From contig JAHHDR010000034.1 of the NCBI GenBank assembly GCA_019739215.1, positions 1-64,000 on the forward strand: a DNA stretch of 64,000 bases, given 5' to 3'. The translations under genes and the position numbers were made by a program. This document shows, in pieces, positions 1 to 8,108 of the stretch; the stretch's first letter is position 1; each line of letters opens with the position of its first letter. This DNA is from Rhizobium sp. Lineage in GTDB: Bacteria; Pseudomonadota; Alphaproteobacteria; Rhizobiales; Rhizobiaceae. Under the pieces are notes generated by a model, which did no database searches, had not been told where the DNA came from, and saw only the letters and a list, made by a program, of their open reading frames with translations.

Positions 1-99
1 GCCGAAGATCTTGTCATTTCCGCCGCGACCCTCGATATCGTCGTTGCTGTTGGTGCCGCGCAGCGTGTTGGACTTGTTGTTGCCATTGATGTTGGCCAT
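1..99 (-). CDS. RTX calcium-binding protein, N-terminal end only
   Basis: Only the first 33 codons are in the window; the gene runs off the left edge. The ATG is at 97-99 on the minus strand, after a purine-rich stretch (GGAAAGGAACC at 106-116 read on that strand). The visible protein begins MANINGNNKSNTLRG and continues with GRGGNDKIFG, which fits the glycine/aspartate nonapeptide (GGxGxDxUx) of haemolysin-type calcium-binding repeats. Such proteins usually leave the cell by a type I system; none is encoded here. It is divergent from the PepSY gene and lies near the serralysin gene, so a shared exoprotein locus is plausible. The function beyond Ca-binding repeats cannot be judged from this fragment. 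Confidence 0.75.
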   Translation of the reverse strand, partial: MANINGNNKSNTLRGTNSNDDIEGRGGNDKIFG

Positions 100-212
100 C
101 GTCTTGGTTCCTTTCCGGGTTTGTCGTCGGGGTCTTTCTGGCAGGACGGCACTGTCACGGTCCTGTCAGCCGATGTCAGCCAAATGAAAGCCGGGGCGGG
201 CTATCGAAGGGT

Positions 213-559
213 ATGATCGTGACACGCACATTGATTGCCGCCACCGCCCTTTCGGCAGTCCTCCTGCTGTCGCCATTCCGCGCGGCCGGCGAAACGGAGG
301 TCATCGTTGCCGAAAGCAGCCAGCAGGACGAGGCAACGGGACGCCGTGCGGCAGGGCCTGGTCCCGTCCGCTGGAAGAGATCCTGAAGGAGGTTCGCAAG
401 ATCATCGTCGGCGACATCGTCGAGATCGAGTTCGAGAAACATGACGGGCGATACATCTACGAGATCGAATATGTGGCGCCCAACGGCCATCTGATGGATA
501 TAAAGATCGACGCCAAGACCCTCGCGGTCCTGTCGCACGACCAGGAAGATGAAGACTAG
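213..559 (+). pseudogene. PepSY-domain protein, frameshifted
   Basis: The reading frame opens at ATG 213 with a signal peptide (MIVTRTLIAATALSAVLLL) and stops early near 386. The rest of the PepSY domain continues in two other frames: an alpha-helical part (DAVRQGLV) in a second frame, then RPLEEILKEVRK to NGHLMDIKIDAKTLAVLS in a third, ending at TAG 557-559. Two single-base shifts, near 345 and 373, restore one continuous protein of about 115 residues. PepSY proteins are small periplasmic proteins often placed before two-component genes, and the response regulator starts 6 bases downstream. No substitution-type stop is seen, so the lesion is recent or a sequence error. Confidence 0.7.
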
Positions 560-565
560 GCCCTC

Positions 566-1235
566 ATGAGACTGTTGATCGTCGAGGACGACCGGCGCAT
601 CGCTGCCGACATGGCCACTGCCCTTGGGGCGGCTGGCTACAGCGTCGAGGTTTGTGGAAACGGTGAAGAGGCCTGGTTTCTTGGCGACAACCGAGGGACT
701 ACGATCTCGTCGTGCTCGACATCGGCCTTCCGGACATGGATGGCCTTTCGATCATCAAGCGCTGGCGCGCCAACGACCGGCAGATGCCGGTCATCATGCT
801 GACGGCGCGCGGCAGTTGGGCCGAGCGGGTCGAGGGTATCGACGCCGGCGCGGACGATTACCTTCCCAAGCCTTTCCAATTCGAGGAAACTCGTGGCGCG
901 CGTACGCGCCCTCATCCGCCGCTCCGTTGGCATCGGAAGCGCGGTCATCGATGTCGGGGCGATGCGCATCGATCCGCGGGCGATGCGCGTCAGCCTGGGC
1001 GGCATTCCACAATCGCTCACGCCGCTCGAATACAGGCTTGTGAGCTATCTCGGCCATCATCGCGGTAGGGTCGTGCCGTCCGCCGAGCTGCAGAACCACC
1101 TCTACGGCGACGACTTCTCCCGGGATGCCAATGCAATGGAAGTGCTGATCACGCGCCTGCGCAAGAAGCTGGGGTCGGATTGCATCGGCACGCGGCGCGG
1201 CTTTCGGCTATTACATCGGCGGGACCGAACCTTGA
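566..1235 (+). pseudogene. OmpR-family response regulator, frameshifted
   Basis: ATG 566 starts MRLLIVEDDRRIAADMATAL, a receiver domain with the acidic pair of the Mg pocket. The frame changes near 695, continues as [16 protein letters not shown] with the phospho-acceptor Asp and MLTARGS, changes again near 888 where AAA replaces an expected AA, and continues as [11 protein letters not shown] into a winged-helix domain ([26 protein letters not shown]). A third shift near 1203 (TTT for TT) is needed to reach the normal end GYYIGGTEP and TGA 1233-1235. The corrected protein is about 222 residues, the usual OmpR-type length. It overlaps the kinase start by 4 bases. As printed it would not make a working regulator. 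Confidence 0.8.
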
Positions 1236-2594
1236 GCCAACCCCTGCCCGGGCAGCGACAGTCCCTCCGCCTGAGGCTTGCGCTCACTGGCGGCATGGCA
1301 CTGGCAATCACGCTGGTCGTGGCCTTCTTCGGCCTGTCGCTGCTGTTCGAGCGCCATGTCGAACGGCGGGTCGCAGCCGAACTGACGCTGCATCTCGAGC
1401 AGTTGATCGCCGCGTTGCATCTCTCGGACGGCAGGCTGTCGCTCGACCGTGAACCGAACCGACCCGCGTTTCGCCCGGCCCCTGTCCGGACTCTACTGGC
1501 AGGTCGAGAGCGGCGGCGACGCCCTTCGATCGCGGTCGCTCTGGGACACCGAGCTGTCGCTGCCGCCGCTGGAACCGGGGGCGCCGGTCAACCGGACCAT
1601 CGATGGACCGGCTGGCACGTCTCTCCTCGTCATCGAGCGGGAGGTCGTCGGCGGCAGGCGCCTGGGCAATCGCCCGGCACTTCTGGCGGTTGCAATCATC
1701 CGGACCGACATCGAGGCGGCAACCGGAGAGTTCCAGCGCGACATGCTGCCCTACCTGGCGCTGCTGGGTGGCCTCTTGGTGGCCGCGGACCATTTTCCAG
1801 ATCGCGATCGGGCTGAAGCCGCTCGCCGCGCTTCGTACCCGGATCGCCCAAAATCCGCCGCGGCACGGCCCACCAGATTGGGCGACGACTTCCCGTCGGA
1901 AATCCTGCCGCTGACCCGGGAGCTCGACGAGCTTGTGGCCTCCAGGGAAGCACAGATCAAGCGCGCGCGCGAACATGCCGCCGATTTCGCCCCACAGCCT
2001 CAAGGACGCCATTGCAGGCGATGGCCGGGGATATCGACCGGCTGCGGCAGAAGGGCGAGACGACCCTCGCGGATGACATTCAGTCTCTCGCGGCGCTCAT
2101 GCGCCGGCATGTCGACCACCAGCTCGCACGTGCACGGATGGCCGGCAGGCCCGTCGGCCTGAGTGTACTCCGCCCGGCGATCCTTCGCGTTGTCGGCGTG
2201 CTGGAACGCACGCCCAAGGGTGGGCTGGTGGACTGGCGCATCGACGTTCCGGAGGACCTCGCGGCGCGCATCGATCCCGAAGACCTGACCGAACTGCTCG
2301 GCAACGTGCTCGAAAATGCTGTGCGCTATGCCGGGACCGGTGTCGAGATCGCAGCCCGCATCGACGGCGCACTTGTCCCTGGTTTCCGTGACGGACGACG
2401 GTCCGGGCATTCCGGACGACATGATTGGCCTCGTGCTGGAGCGTGGAGGGCGGCTCGACGAAAGCAGCGGCGGCGCGGGACTCGGGCTCGCGATCGCGCG
2501 TGACATTGCCACCGGCGCCAACGGCGAGATCCGCCTCGTCAATGCCCAGCCGGGCCTGCGCGTGATGATCAGCCTCGCCGCAGCCGGCCCGTAG
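1232..2594 (+). pseudogene. Sensor histidine kinase, frameshifted
   Basis: A TTG at 1232 overlapping the regulator stop (TTGA) is the best start. One membrane segment follows (about residues 16-37, rich in ALV), then a periplasmic part, a second membrane segment near 1750-1810, a HAMP-like linker (LKPLAALRTRI), the dimerisation helix with the phospho-acceptor in FAHSLKTPLQAMAGD near 1985-2027, and an ATPase domain with the N box (LLGNVLENAVRYAG), DDGPGIPDDM, GAGLGLAIARDIA and TAG at 2594. About six single-base shifts are needed (near 1455, 1785, 1850, 1993, 2008 and 2380). Two of them break the His-box helix and sit in short runs (CCCC, GG). The protein sequence between shifts looks unspoiled. 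Confidence 0.75.
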
Positions 2595-2717
2595 TTGCGA
2601 CCATCGTCCCGGTCGTCGGATGATGCTTGACGCCCGTCGCCGGCTGGTTCAAGAGAGGCCGCAATACCCAGCGCGACGACGGCGCCAAGGCAGCAATGCG
2701 CACCATCGGAGAGCGCC

Positions 2718-4085
2718 ATGCAGCCTCGGAACCATTCGACCCCCCACGATCCAGAATTTCTTGCGACCGCAGCTTCGGTCGCGAAGGGTGGCAAGGACAA
2801 GGCCCCCCGGATCGATCGCGATTCGGATTTCCTCGCCGGTGCGGCCGACGGCACCGATCCGACTCCGGTTTACGACGCGGCACTCGACACGCTCGCCACC
2901 TTCCTGACCGACGGCTATTACGACTATTATGACGAAACGCGTCGCGCCTTCGATCTCGGCACGGATGGCGCGCTCAGCGTCCAGGTCTCGGGCCTGTCGA
3001 AGGCCGGCCAGAAACTCGCGCTGCACGCGCTCGACGTCTGGACCGCGGCGACGGGCATCGAATTCAAGGTGGTCAGGACCGGCGCCGAGATCGTCATCGA
3101 TGACAACTATGCATCCGCCTACACCAATACCGAAGTGGACGGCACCACGATCACCTCTGCCTTCATCAACATTTCCGACGAATGGCTCGCCAGCAACGGC
3201 ACCGGGATCTACGATTATTCGATGCTGACCTTCATCCATGAGGTGGGGCACGCGCTCGGCCTGGGCCACGGCGGCATCTATGGCGGCTACCCACCGCCTG
3301 TCGACGCGCCCGCACCGCTGCCCAACGATTCCTGGCAGGCAACGATCATGTCCTACTCCTCGCAGGATGAGAACGAAAACATCGACGCTGATTATGCGAT
3401 ACCCGTCACGCCGATGATGGCCGATCTCATTGCCATCCAGGATCTCTATGGCGCCGCAGCCCTGCGCCCCGGCAACGACGTCTACGGCTTCAAGGCCGAG
3501 ATCAAGGCCGGAGCATCCGTGACCGTCATTGACAGCGGCGGCCGGGACAGGCTGGACTTTTCCTGGTCGAAGAAGGCCAGTATCATCGATCTGCACGAAG
3601 AGAGCTTCTCATCGATCGACGGCATCAAGGGCAACCTCGCCGTCATGCGCGGGACGGTGATCGAAGTCGCGGTCGGTGGCAAGGCCGGCGATACCATCAC
3701 CGGCAATGACCACGCCAATGCGCTCTACGGCAATCTGGGAGCAGATACGCTGACAGGCAACGGCGGCGAGGATTTCTTCATCTTCGATACCAGGCTGTCG
3801 GCCGGCAACGCGGACATCATCACCGACTTCACCATCGGAGAGGACCGGCTTGTCTTCAACAATGCGGTCTTCACGAAGATCGGCAAGGATGGCGCCATCG
3901 CTCCCAGCGCGTTTGCCGCCAATGCCACGGGTCTCGCGGAAGACCGCCGCGACCGGATCGTCTATGACACGGCCTCCGGCGAGATACTCTACGACGCCGA
4001 TGGCAGCAGATCCGGCAAGGCGGTGCTGGTGGCGCAGATCGACCCCGGCCTCGCACTGGGCGCATCGGACATGCTCGTCATCTGA
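2718..4085 (+). CDS. Serralysin-type secreted zinc metalloprotease (M10B)
   Basis: A 455-residue secreted protease. The zinc site is HEVGHALGLGH with ligands H174, H178 and H184, followed by the Met-turn methionine M211 in TIMSYSS, the metzincin layout. The C-terminal third has a reduced Ca-binding block (GKAGDTITGNDHANALYGN and GADTLTGNGGEDFFIF) and the conserved ADIITDFTIGEDRL segment of the serralysin C domain, which normally carries the type I secretion signal. There is no Sec signal peptide. ATG 2718 has GGAG about 9 bases upstream. No protease inhibitor or ABC/HlyD/TolC secretion genes lie nearby, so export would depend on genes elsewhere. The gene is intact although the operon just upstream is full of frameshifts. 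Confidence 0.92.
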   Translation: MQPRNHSTPHDPEFLATAASVAKGGKDKAPRIDRDSDFLAGAADGTDPTPVYDAALDTLATFLTDGYYDYYDETRRAFDLGTDGALSVQVSGLSKAGQKLALHALDVWTAATGIEFKVVRTGAEIVIDDNYASAYTNTEVDGTTITSAFINISDEWLASNGTGIYDYSMLTFIHEVGHALGLGHGGIYGGYPPPVDAPAPLPNDSWQATIMSYSSQDENENIDADYAIPVTPMMADLIAIQDLYGAAALRPGNDVYGFKAEIKAGASVTVIDSGGRDRLDFSWSKKASIIDLHEESFSSIDGIKGNLAVMRGTVIEVAVGGKAGDTITGNDHANALYGNLGADTLTGNGGEDFFIFDTRLSAGNADIITDFTIGEDRLVFNNAVFTKIGKDGAIAPSAFAANATGLAEDRRDRIVYDTASGEILYDADGSRSGKAVLVAQIDPGLALGASDMLVI

Positions 4086-4113
4086 CGAAAGCGGTAGCGA
4101 CGGGCACCCGGCG

Positions 4114-4998
4114 TCAGCCGAACATCAGCCTGCGGTGGGTCGCAGCACCGGCCATGGCGCCGTCTCCCACCGCGATGGCGACATTTCCCGCCGCGCGCGC
4201 CGCGTCGCCGCAGGCGAAGACGCCGGGCACTGATGTGGCCTTCATGTCGTCGGTGCGGATGTAGCGGCCCATCGGCCCGTCGGCGAAGTCGCATCCGAGC
4301 TGGGCCGCGATCGGGCTCGAGACCTCGGTCGCGGTTGCGGTGAACAGGCCATCCAGCGAAACCCGGCGTCCGTCCTCGAAAACGACGTCGACCGGGGAGC
4401 CTTCCAGCGCCCTGATCCTGCCATGCTCGACCGCGACGCCTCGCGCCGCAAGCTGGGCCAGTTGGTCCGGCGTGGGCTCGAAGGCGCCGTTGAGAAAGAA
4501 GGTCGTGCTGCCCCAGTCCGGCAGCATCAGGGCATGATGCATCGACAGTTCCGACACCGCGAGCACGCCGATGCGACCCCGGTTCAGTTCGTAGCCATGG
4601 CAATACGGGCAATGGAAGACCGCCTTGCCCCAGCGCTCCGCAAGCCCGGGAACATCGGGAAGTCCGTCCTTGACGCCGGTTGCGAGAACGACGCTGCGCG
4701 CTTCGTGCCGGGCACCGCTCCTGCCGGTCACCGCAAAGCCCTCGGCGAGCGGCTCGGCGCTCTCGGCGCGGTCGGCGAGCCAGGTGACCGTCGGATAGGC
4801 CATCAGTTGGGCGCGCGCCCGGTCGGCGATGTCGGCGGGATCGCTGCCATCTTGGCCGAGAAAGCCGTGCGAGTGGTCGGCAAATCGGTTGCGGCGAATA
4901 CCCTCGTCGATGACGAGAATGTTCCGGCGCGCGCGAGCAAGCTGGAGCGCGGCAGACTGGCCGGCATAGCTGCCGCCGACGATGATCGTATCGTACAT
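4114..4998 (-). CDS. Thioredoxin-reductase-like FAD/NAD(P) oxidoreductase
   Basis: About 294 residues. The N terminus MYDTIIVGGSYAGQSAAL is a Rossmann FAD-binding motif, VLATGVKDGLPDVPG is the middle signature, CPYC (C130, C133) is the redox-active pair in the position used by thioredoxin reductases, and VPGVFACGDAAR is the second FAD motif. The short protein and the lack of a thioredoxin tail place it with orphan TrxB-like flavoproteins of rhizobia whose partner is unknown. I chose ATG 4998 because the FAD motif starts there; an upstream extension to 5043 would overlap the Rrf2 gene. It begins 1 base after the stop of that Rrf2 gene, so the two are co-transcribed and probably autoregulated. 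Confidence 0.88.
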   Translation of the reverse strand: MYDTIIVGGSYAGQSAALQLARARRNILVIDEGIRRNRFADHSHGFLGQDGSDPADIADRARAQLMAYPTVTWLADRAESAEPLAEGFAVTGRSGARHEARSVVLATGVKDGLPDVPGLAERWGKAVFHCPYCHGYELNRGRIGVLAVSELSMHHALMLPDWGSTTFFLNGAFEPTPDQLAQLAARGVAVEHGRIRALEGSPVDVVFEDGRRVSLDGLFTATATEVSSPIAAQLGCDFADGPMGRYIRTDDMKATSVPGVFACGDAARAAGNVAIAVGDGAMAGAATHRRLMFG

Positions 4999-4999
4999 G

Positions 5000-5455
5000 T
5001 CACGAGTCCTTCTGTTGTCGGGCCGCGCGGTGCAGCGCGGCATGGTGGCGAAAATCCTCCGCGAGCGCGGCCAGCGTCACATCGGCCAGCCGGGAGACCA
5101 GCAGCACCTCGGCATCGCGGAAGGCCGAGGTCAGGGAACGGTTGACCGCCTGTTCGACCAGGCATGACGGGTTTTCGAGATTGATTCCTATGGCGAGCAG
5201 GTTCGGCGCGCCGAGTGCGTCGTAGATGTCCTTCAACGTCACCGAAGCGAGATCGCAGGCGATCCTCCAGCCGCCGCCATGGCCTTTTTCAGACTGGACG
5301 AAGCCGCGCTCCCTAAGACCTGCCATGGTCCGCCGCACGACGACGGGGTTTGTGTCCATGTGCGCCGCCAGCTCCGCCGATGTCATCGGCTTGCCGCGCT
5401 CGGCCATGTGGAGCAGGACGTGGAGTGTGACGGAGAGTCTGCTGTCAGCTTTCAT
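5000..5455 (-). CDS. Rrf2-family transcriptional regulator (no Fe-S Cys triad)
   Basis: 151 residues. The N-terminal winged helix (MTSAELAAHMDTNPVVVRRTMAGLRERG) and the wing GHGGGWRIACDLASVTLKDIYDALG are typical of Rrf2 proteins. It has only two scattered cysteines (in RIACD and PSCLV), so it lacks the three-Cys cluster motif of IscR, NsrR and RirA and resembles the YwnA-type branch that senses without a cluster. It is the first gene of a two-gene operon with the flavin reductase. A perfect inverted repeat covers its start codon, which suggests direct autorepression. The proposed ATG at 5455 has GAAG five bases ahead; a start further in cannot be excluded because the operator overlaps this one. 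Confidence 0.87.
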   Translation of the reverse strand: MKADSRLSVTLHVLLHMAERGKPMTSAELAAHMDTNPVVVRRTMAGLRERGFVQSEKGHGGGWRIACDLASVTLKDIYDALGAPNLLAIGINLENPSCLVEQAVNRSLTSAFRDAEVLLVSRLADVTLAALAEDFRHHAALHRAARQQKDS

Positions 5456-5478
5456 GTAACTTCATATGTTACATGAAA
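5450..5478. promoter_or_regulatory. Perfect inverted repeat, probable Rrf2 operator
   Basis: TTTCATGTAAC (5450-5460) and GTTACATGAAA (5468-5478) are exact reverse complements separated by the 7 bases TTCATAT. The repeat overlaps the ATG of the Rrf2 gene at 5453-5455 and so is well placed to block its expression. The regulator that binds it is inferred from adjacency only. Confidence 0.75.
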
Positions 5479-5569
5479 CTCGCGATGTCAAGGATCGCCC
5501 TTCCCACCCTGCGGACGGCGTCTCGCCCTGCCCGCATCATCAGGGAACAAGGCGATTTGACTTCATACC

Positions 5570-5581
5570 TACCAGTTGGTA
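5570..5581. promoter_or_regulatory. Short operator-like repeat upstream of VOC gene
   Basis: TACCAGTTGGTA (5570-5581) has 5-bp complementary arms around GT, inside the sequence ATACCTACCAGTTGGTATGG. It lies 34 bases before the VOC start. Sites of this look are often bound by TetR or HxlR repressors in proteobacteria, but no such regulator is adjacent, so the assignment rests on symmetry alone. Confidence 0.4.
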
Positions 5582-5615
5582 TGGTTGGGTATCGTCAAGC
5601 AACGGGAGGAATCAG

Positions 5616-6098
5616 ATGGCTGACAGAAAGATTTCCACGGTTCTGTGGTTCGAGAAAGGCGGCTTGGAAGCCGCACGGTTCTATACGTCGCTGATCCCGA
5701 ATTCGCGGGTGGTCGGCGATTACACGCCGCCGATGGGCGACATGGGCCAGCCCGCCGATGAACCGCTCGTCGTCGACTTCGAACTGGGTGGGGTGCCCTA
5801 CCAGATCCTCAACGGCGGGCCGCATTTCAAGCAGTCCGAAGCCGTCTCGATCATGGTACAGACCGAGGATCAGGCCGAAACGGACCGGCTGTGGAACGCG
5901 CTCACCGCCGACGGCGGGCAGGAAAGCATGTGCGGCTGGCTGAAGGATCGCTGGGGCCTGTCATGGCAGATCACGCCGTCCGTGCTGCTTCGAGCGACCT
6001 CGAGCAGCGACCGTGCCGCGGCAAAACGAGCGATGGATGCCATGATGAAAATGCGCAAGATCGACATCGCGGCGATTGAAGCCGCCATGCGCGGCTGA
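5616..6098 (+). CDS. VOC-family protein (PhnB / glyoxalase-like)
   Basis: 160 residues beginning MADRKISTVLWFEKGGLEAARFY, after a strong GGGAGGA site at 5604-5610. The spacing of TVLWF, EAARFYTSLIPNS, LVVDFELGGVPYQILNGGP and the C-terminal CGWLKDRWGLSWQITPSVL matches the PhnB-like branch often annotated as 3-demethylubiquinone methyltransferase, a label that is a database carry-over; members are VOC beta-alpha-beta folds with no proven reaction. It is a single gene in front of which a small palindrome occurs. The substrate is unknown. Confidence 0.85.
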   Translation: MADRKISTVLWFEKGGLEAARFYTSLIPNSRVVGDYTPPMGDMGQPADEPLVVDFELGGVPYQILNGGPHFKQSEAVSIMVQTEDQAETDRLWNALTADGGQESMCGWLKDRWGLSWQITPSVLLRATSSSDRAAAKRAMDAMMKMRKIDIAAIEAAMRG

Positions 6099-6144
6099 AC
6101 GCAGCCGCGACATCTCCTGCCCGAAGCCGACCGGAAAGCCGGCG

Positions 6145-6759
6145 TCACGCCGATGCGCCAGGCCTCCGGCGGCGGTAGAGTTCCTCGGTCAGGAGATAGA
6201 CGATGAACAGCACGAAGCCGAGATAGAACAGGCCGTCAAGCGGCCCCGGCAAGTGACTGCCCTGGAGCTGCGACGCAGGTGCCCGCAGAAACCTTATGCT
6301 CGCGATCGCAAGCTCGACACCCACGAACAGCAAAACCGCATTGGCGAGCCATAGCCAGAACGAAGCGACGTGACGGGTGAGATAACGCATTCCCAGGTTG
6401 ATCGTCTCGGAGAGTGCGTAGATCTTGAGTTCGCGCGGCGCCTGCTGGGCACGTGACAGCACTTGGTGGCGCACCCGGGCCAGGTTGGCGATCAGCACGG
6501 CCGGGATCACCATGATTGCCACGAGCAGCGCCACGAATTCCGGCGTGCGAAATCCGCTCACCCACCAGTGGCCGTTGGAGATGAACACGAAGGCGATGCT
6601 GGCGAACAGCGCCGCCCCCACCAGTTCCGCAGCACTGGTGATGCGATCCAGATCGCCGCGGGAAATCACATAGGTGGGACTGTGCTCGTTGACTCGATAG
6701 AGGATCCTGCCATCCGCATCCGCACGCCAGTGAAAACCGGCTTGAGGTATGTTCTTCAT
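6145..6759 (-). CDS. Uncharacterised four-helix membrane protein
   Basis: 204 residues from ATG 6759, which has a GGGGG run 4 bases ahead; an extension to 6792 is possible but has no better site. A soluble N terminus (about 40 residues) is followed by hydrophobic segments near residues 43-62 (GAALFASIAFVFISN), 73-93 (ALLVAIMVIPAVLIANLA), 130-152 (WLWLANAVLLFVGVELAI) and 178-196 (LFYLGFVLFIVYLL), with a cytoplasm-like loop between the second and third. I do not recognise a family. It is monocistronic and convergent with the VOC gene. Confidence 0.6.
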   Translation of the reverse strand: MKNIPQAGFHWRADADGRILYRVNEHSPTYVISRGDLDRITSAAELVGAALFASIAFVFISNGHWWVSGFRTPEFVALLVAIMVIPAVLIANLARVRHQVLSRAQQAPRELKIYALSETINLGMRYLTRHVASFWLWLANAVLLFVGVELAIASIRFLRAPASQLQGSHLPGPLDGLFYLGFVLFIVYLLTEELYRRRRPGASA

Positions 6760-6979
6760 TGCGCCCCCGCAGCTCTGCAAACGCCTGTGCAACGATCACA
6801 GGTGTCGGTCCTGCTTTCATTGCACCCCCAACGCTAGCCGTCGGCTGTTAATCAAGCCGTAAGCGGGTATTTCAATTTGTCTGCAATCTTGCGTTCGCAC
6901 CATCCGACAGTTCATGATCGTTAAGAAACGCTTGCGCGGCAGGCGCCGCCGATTCGGAGCGACCGAGGGGCCGCCGCGG

Positions 6980-7438
6980 TCACCCGGCAAGCGTCGCCTG
7001 ATAGCCGGCAATCAGCCCCGCATAGTCGTCCATTCCGGGGAACGTCGGGTAGCTGTGCCGGGCAGCCGTTGTCGCCCAGGGCAGTTTCTCGCTGGTGAAG
7101 GTCTCGATGAAGGGCGCGAACCACCTGGCATCATCGAGCATGGTCGGGCGAACATTGACGAAGAAGTCCACGCCTTCCGGCCGGGTGAACATCCAGCTCA
7201 TGCAGTGGCCGCAGAAATAATGCCGCGACGCGCCGTGCAGGCCGCCGATGACCGGCTCCCCGTCCGTGACCTCGAACCCGTCAGCGGGAATCGCGGCGGA
7301 CAGCGAATAGGCACTGGCGCTCATCTTCTGGCAGCCGGTGCAATGGCAGGCCATCGTCAGCATTGGCGCCTTGGTAATTCGCAGTCTCACGCGGCCGCAG
7401 CGGCAGCTGCCGTCCTGGGGTAGCTCGAGTGCTGTCAT
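6980..7438 (-). CDS. GFA-domain (CENP-V/GFA) zinc protein
   Basis: 152 residues. The zinc motifs CRCGRVR, CHCTGCQK and FCGHCMSWMF are the conserved Cys clusters of the glutathione-dependent formaldehyde-activating family, with two zinc sites expected. Proteins of this group have been linked to formaldehyde-glutathione chemistry, but the activity of many members is disputed, so I leave the substrate open. ATG 7436-7438 is preceded by a duplicated AGGAGG site. It follows the methyltransferase gene by 55 bases on the same strand and may share its transcript. Confidence 0.88.
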   Translation of the reverse strand: MTALELPQDGSCRCGRVRLRITKAPMLTMACHCTGCQKMSASAYSLSAAIPADGFEVTDGEPVIGGLHGASRHYFCGHCMSWMFTRPEGVDFFVNVRPTMLDDARWFAPFIETFTSEKLPWATTAARHSYPTFPGMDDYAGLIAGYQATLAG

Positions 7439-7460
7439 GAGTTCCTCCTGAGTTCCTCCT
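7439..7460. repeat. Tandem 11-bp duplication that doubles a ribosome binding site
   Basis: GAGTTCCTCCT occurs at 7439-7449 and again at 7450-7460. Read on the minus strand this gives two consecutive AGGAGGAACTC units directly before the GFA start codon, so two full anti-Shine-Dalgarno matches are present 11 bases apart. Only the copy next to the ATG has normal spacing. Confidence 0.8.
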
Positions 7461-7493
7461 GAGTCTTGCACCCCGAGAAAAGCAGAGCGCGGC

Positions 7494-8097
7494 TTACTCC
7501 GCAACCGCCAGCCAGATCGTGTGTCCGCCGCAGCCGGGATCTTCACGCTCGAAGTCCACGGTCTCGAACCCGCTCGCGGCAAGCAGGTCCCGATATTCCT
7601 CGGGATCGAGGCTCGCGTGGTAGAGCGCATCGCCGCCGAATGCGCCGATCGCCTCGCCATGCGCCGGACCGCTGGTGAACATCAGCGCTGCCCCGGGCGC
7701 GGCATGCGCCCGGAATATCGGAAACATTGCGCGTTGGTCCTCGGCCGTCAGATGAAAGAAACTGTCCCACGCGACCAGCCCGTCGAACGTCCTGTCGAGC
7801 GCCAGCAGGCGCATGTCGGCGACCCGCCAGTCCTGGCCCGGCATGCGGTCGCGGCACATCGCGATAAGACTGGACGAGCTGTCAATGCCCGTGACTGCGT
7901 AGCCCAGGCCCGCCATGTGGCTGGCAATCGGCTCGCCCGCGCCGCAACCAATGTCGAGGATCGCGCCCCTGGGCGGCACGCGGGCCAGGAAACGGGTCAG
8001 CCAGGGCGCTTCGAACAGCGATCTGCCGCGACTCGCATCCCAGAGCAGTGCATGCCGGTCATAGAGACCGATGATGTCGGCGGCCAGCGTCCGTCAT
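7494..8097 (-). CDS. Class I SAM-dependent methyltransferase, frameshift near start
   Basis: The methyltransferase core is plain: AILDIGCGAGEPIASHMAGLGY is motif I, ITGID-like VTGIDSSSS follows, then WRVADMRLL and FDGLVAWDSFFHL. The frame is open upstream to about 8093 and encodes a family-like N terminus (LAADIIGLYDRHALLWD), yet it has no ATG, GTG or TTG before the GTG at 7979, which would delete 36 residues. An ATG at 8095-8097 (MTD) is out of frame by one base: removing one G near 8088 joins MTD to LAADIIG. I annotate the whole span and treat the start region as frameshifted, by mutation or sequence error. The methyl acceptor is unknown. Confidence 0.75.
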
Positions 8098-8108
8098 GCT
8101 GAACGGCC

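Noticed and set aside
1308..2012. 234-codon minus-strand frame over the kinase gene
   Set aside because: The plus-strand kinase segments carry clear motifs in several frames; the antisense frame has only GC-driven residues.
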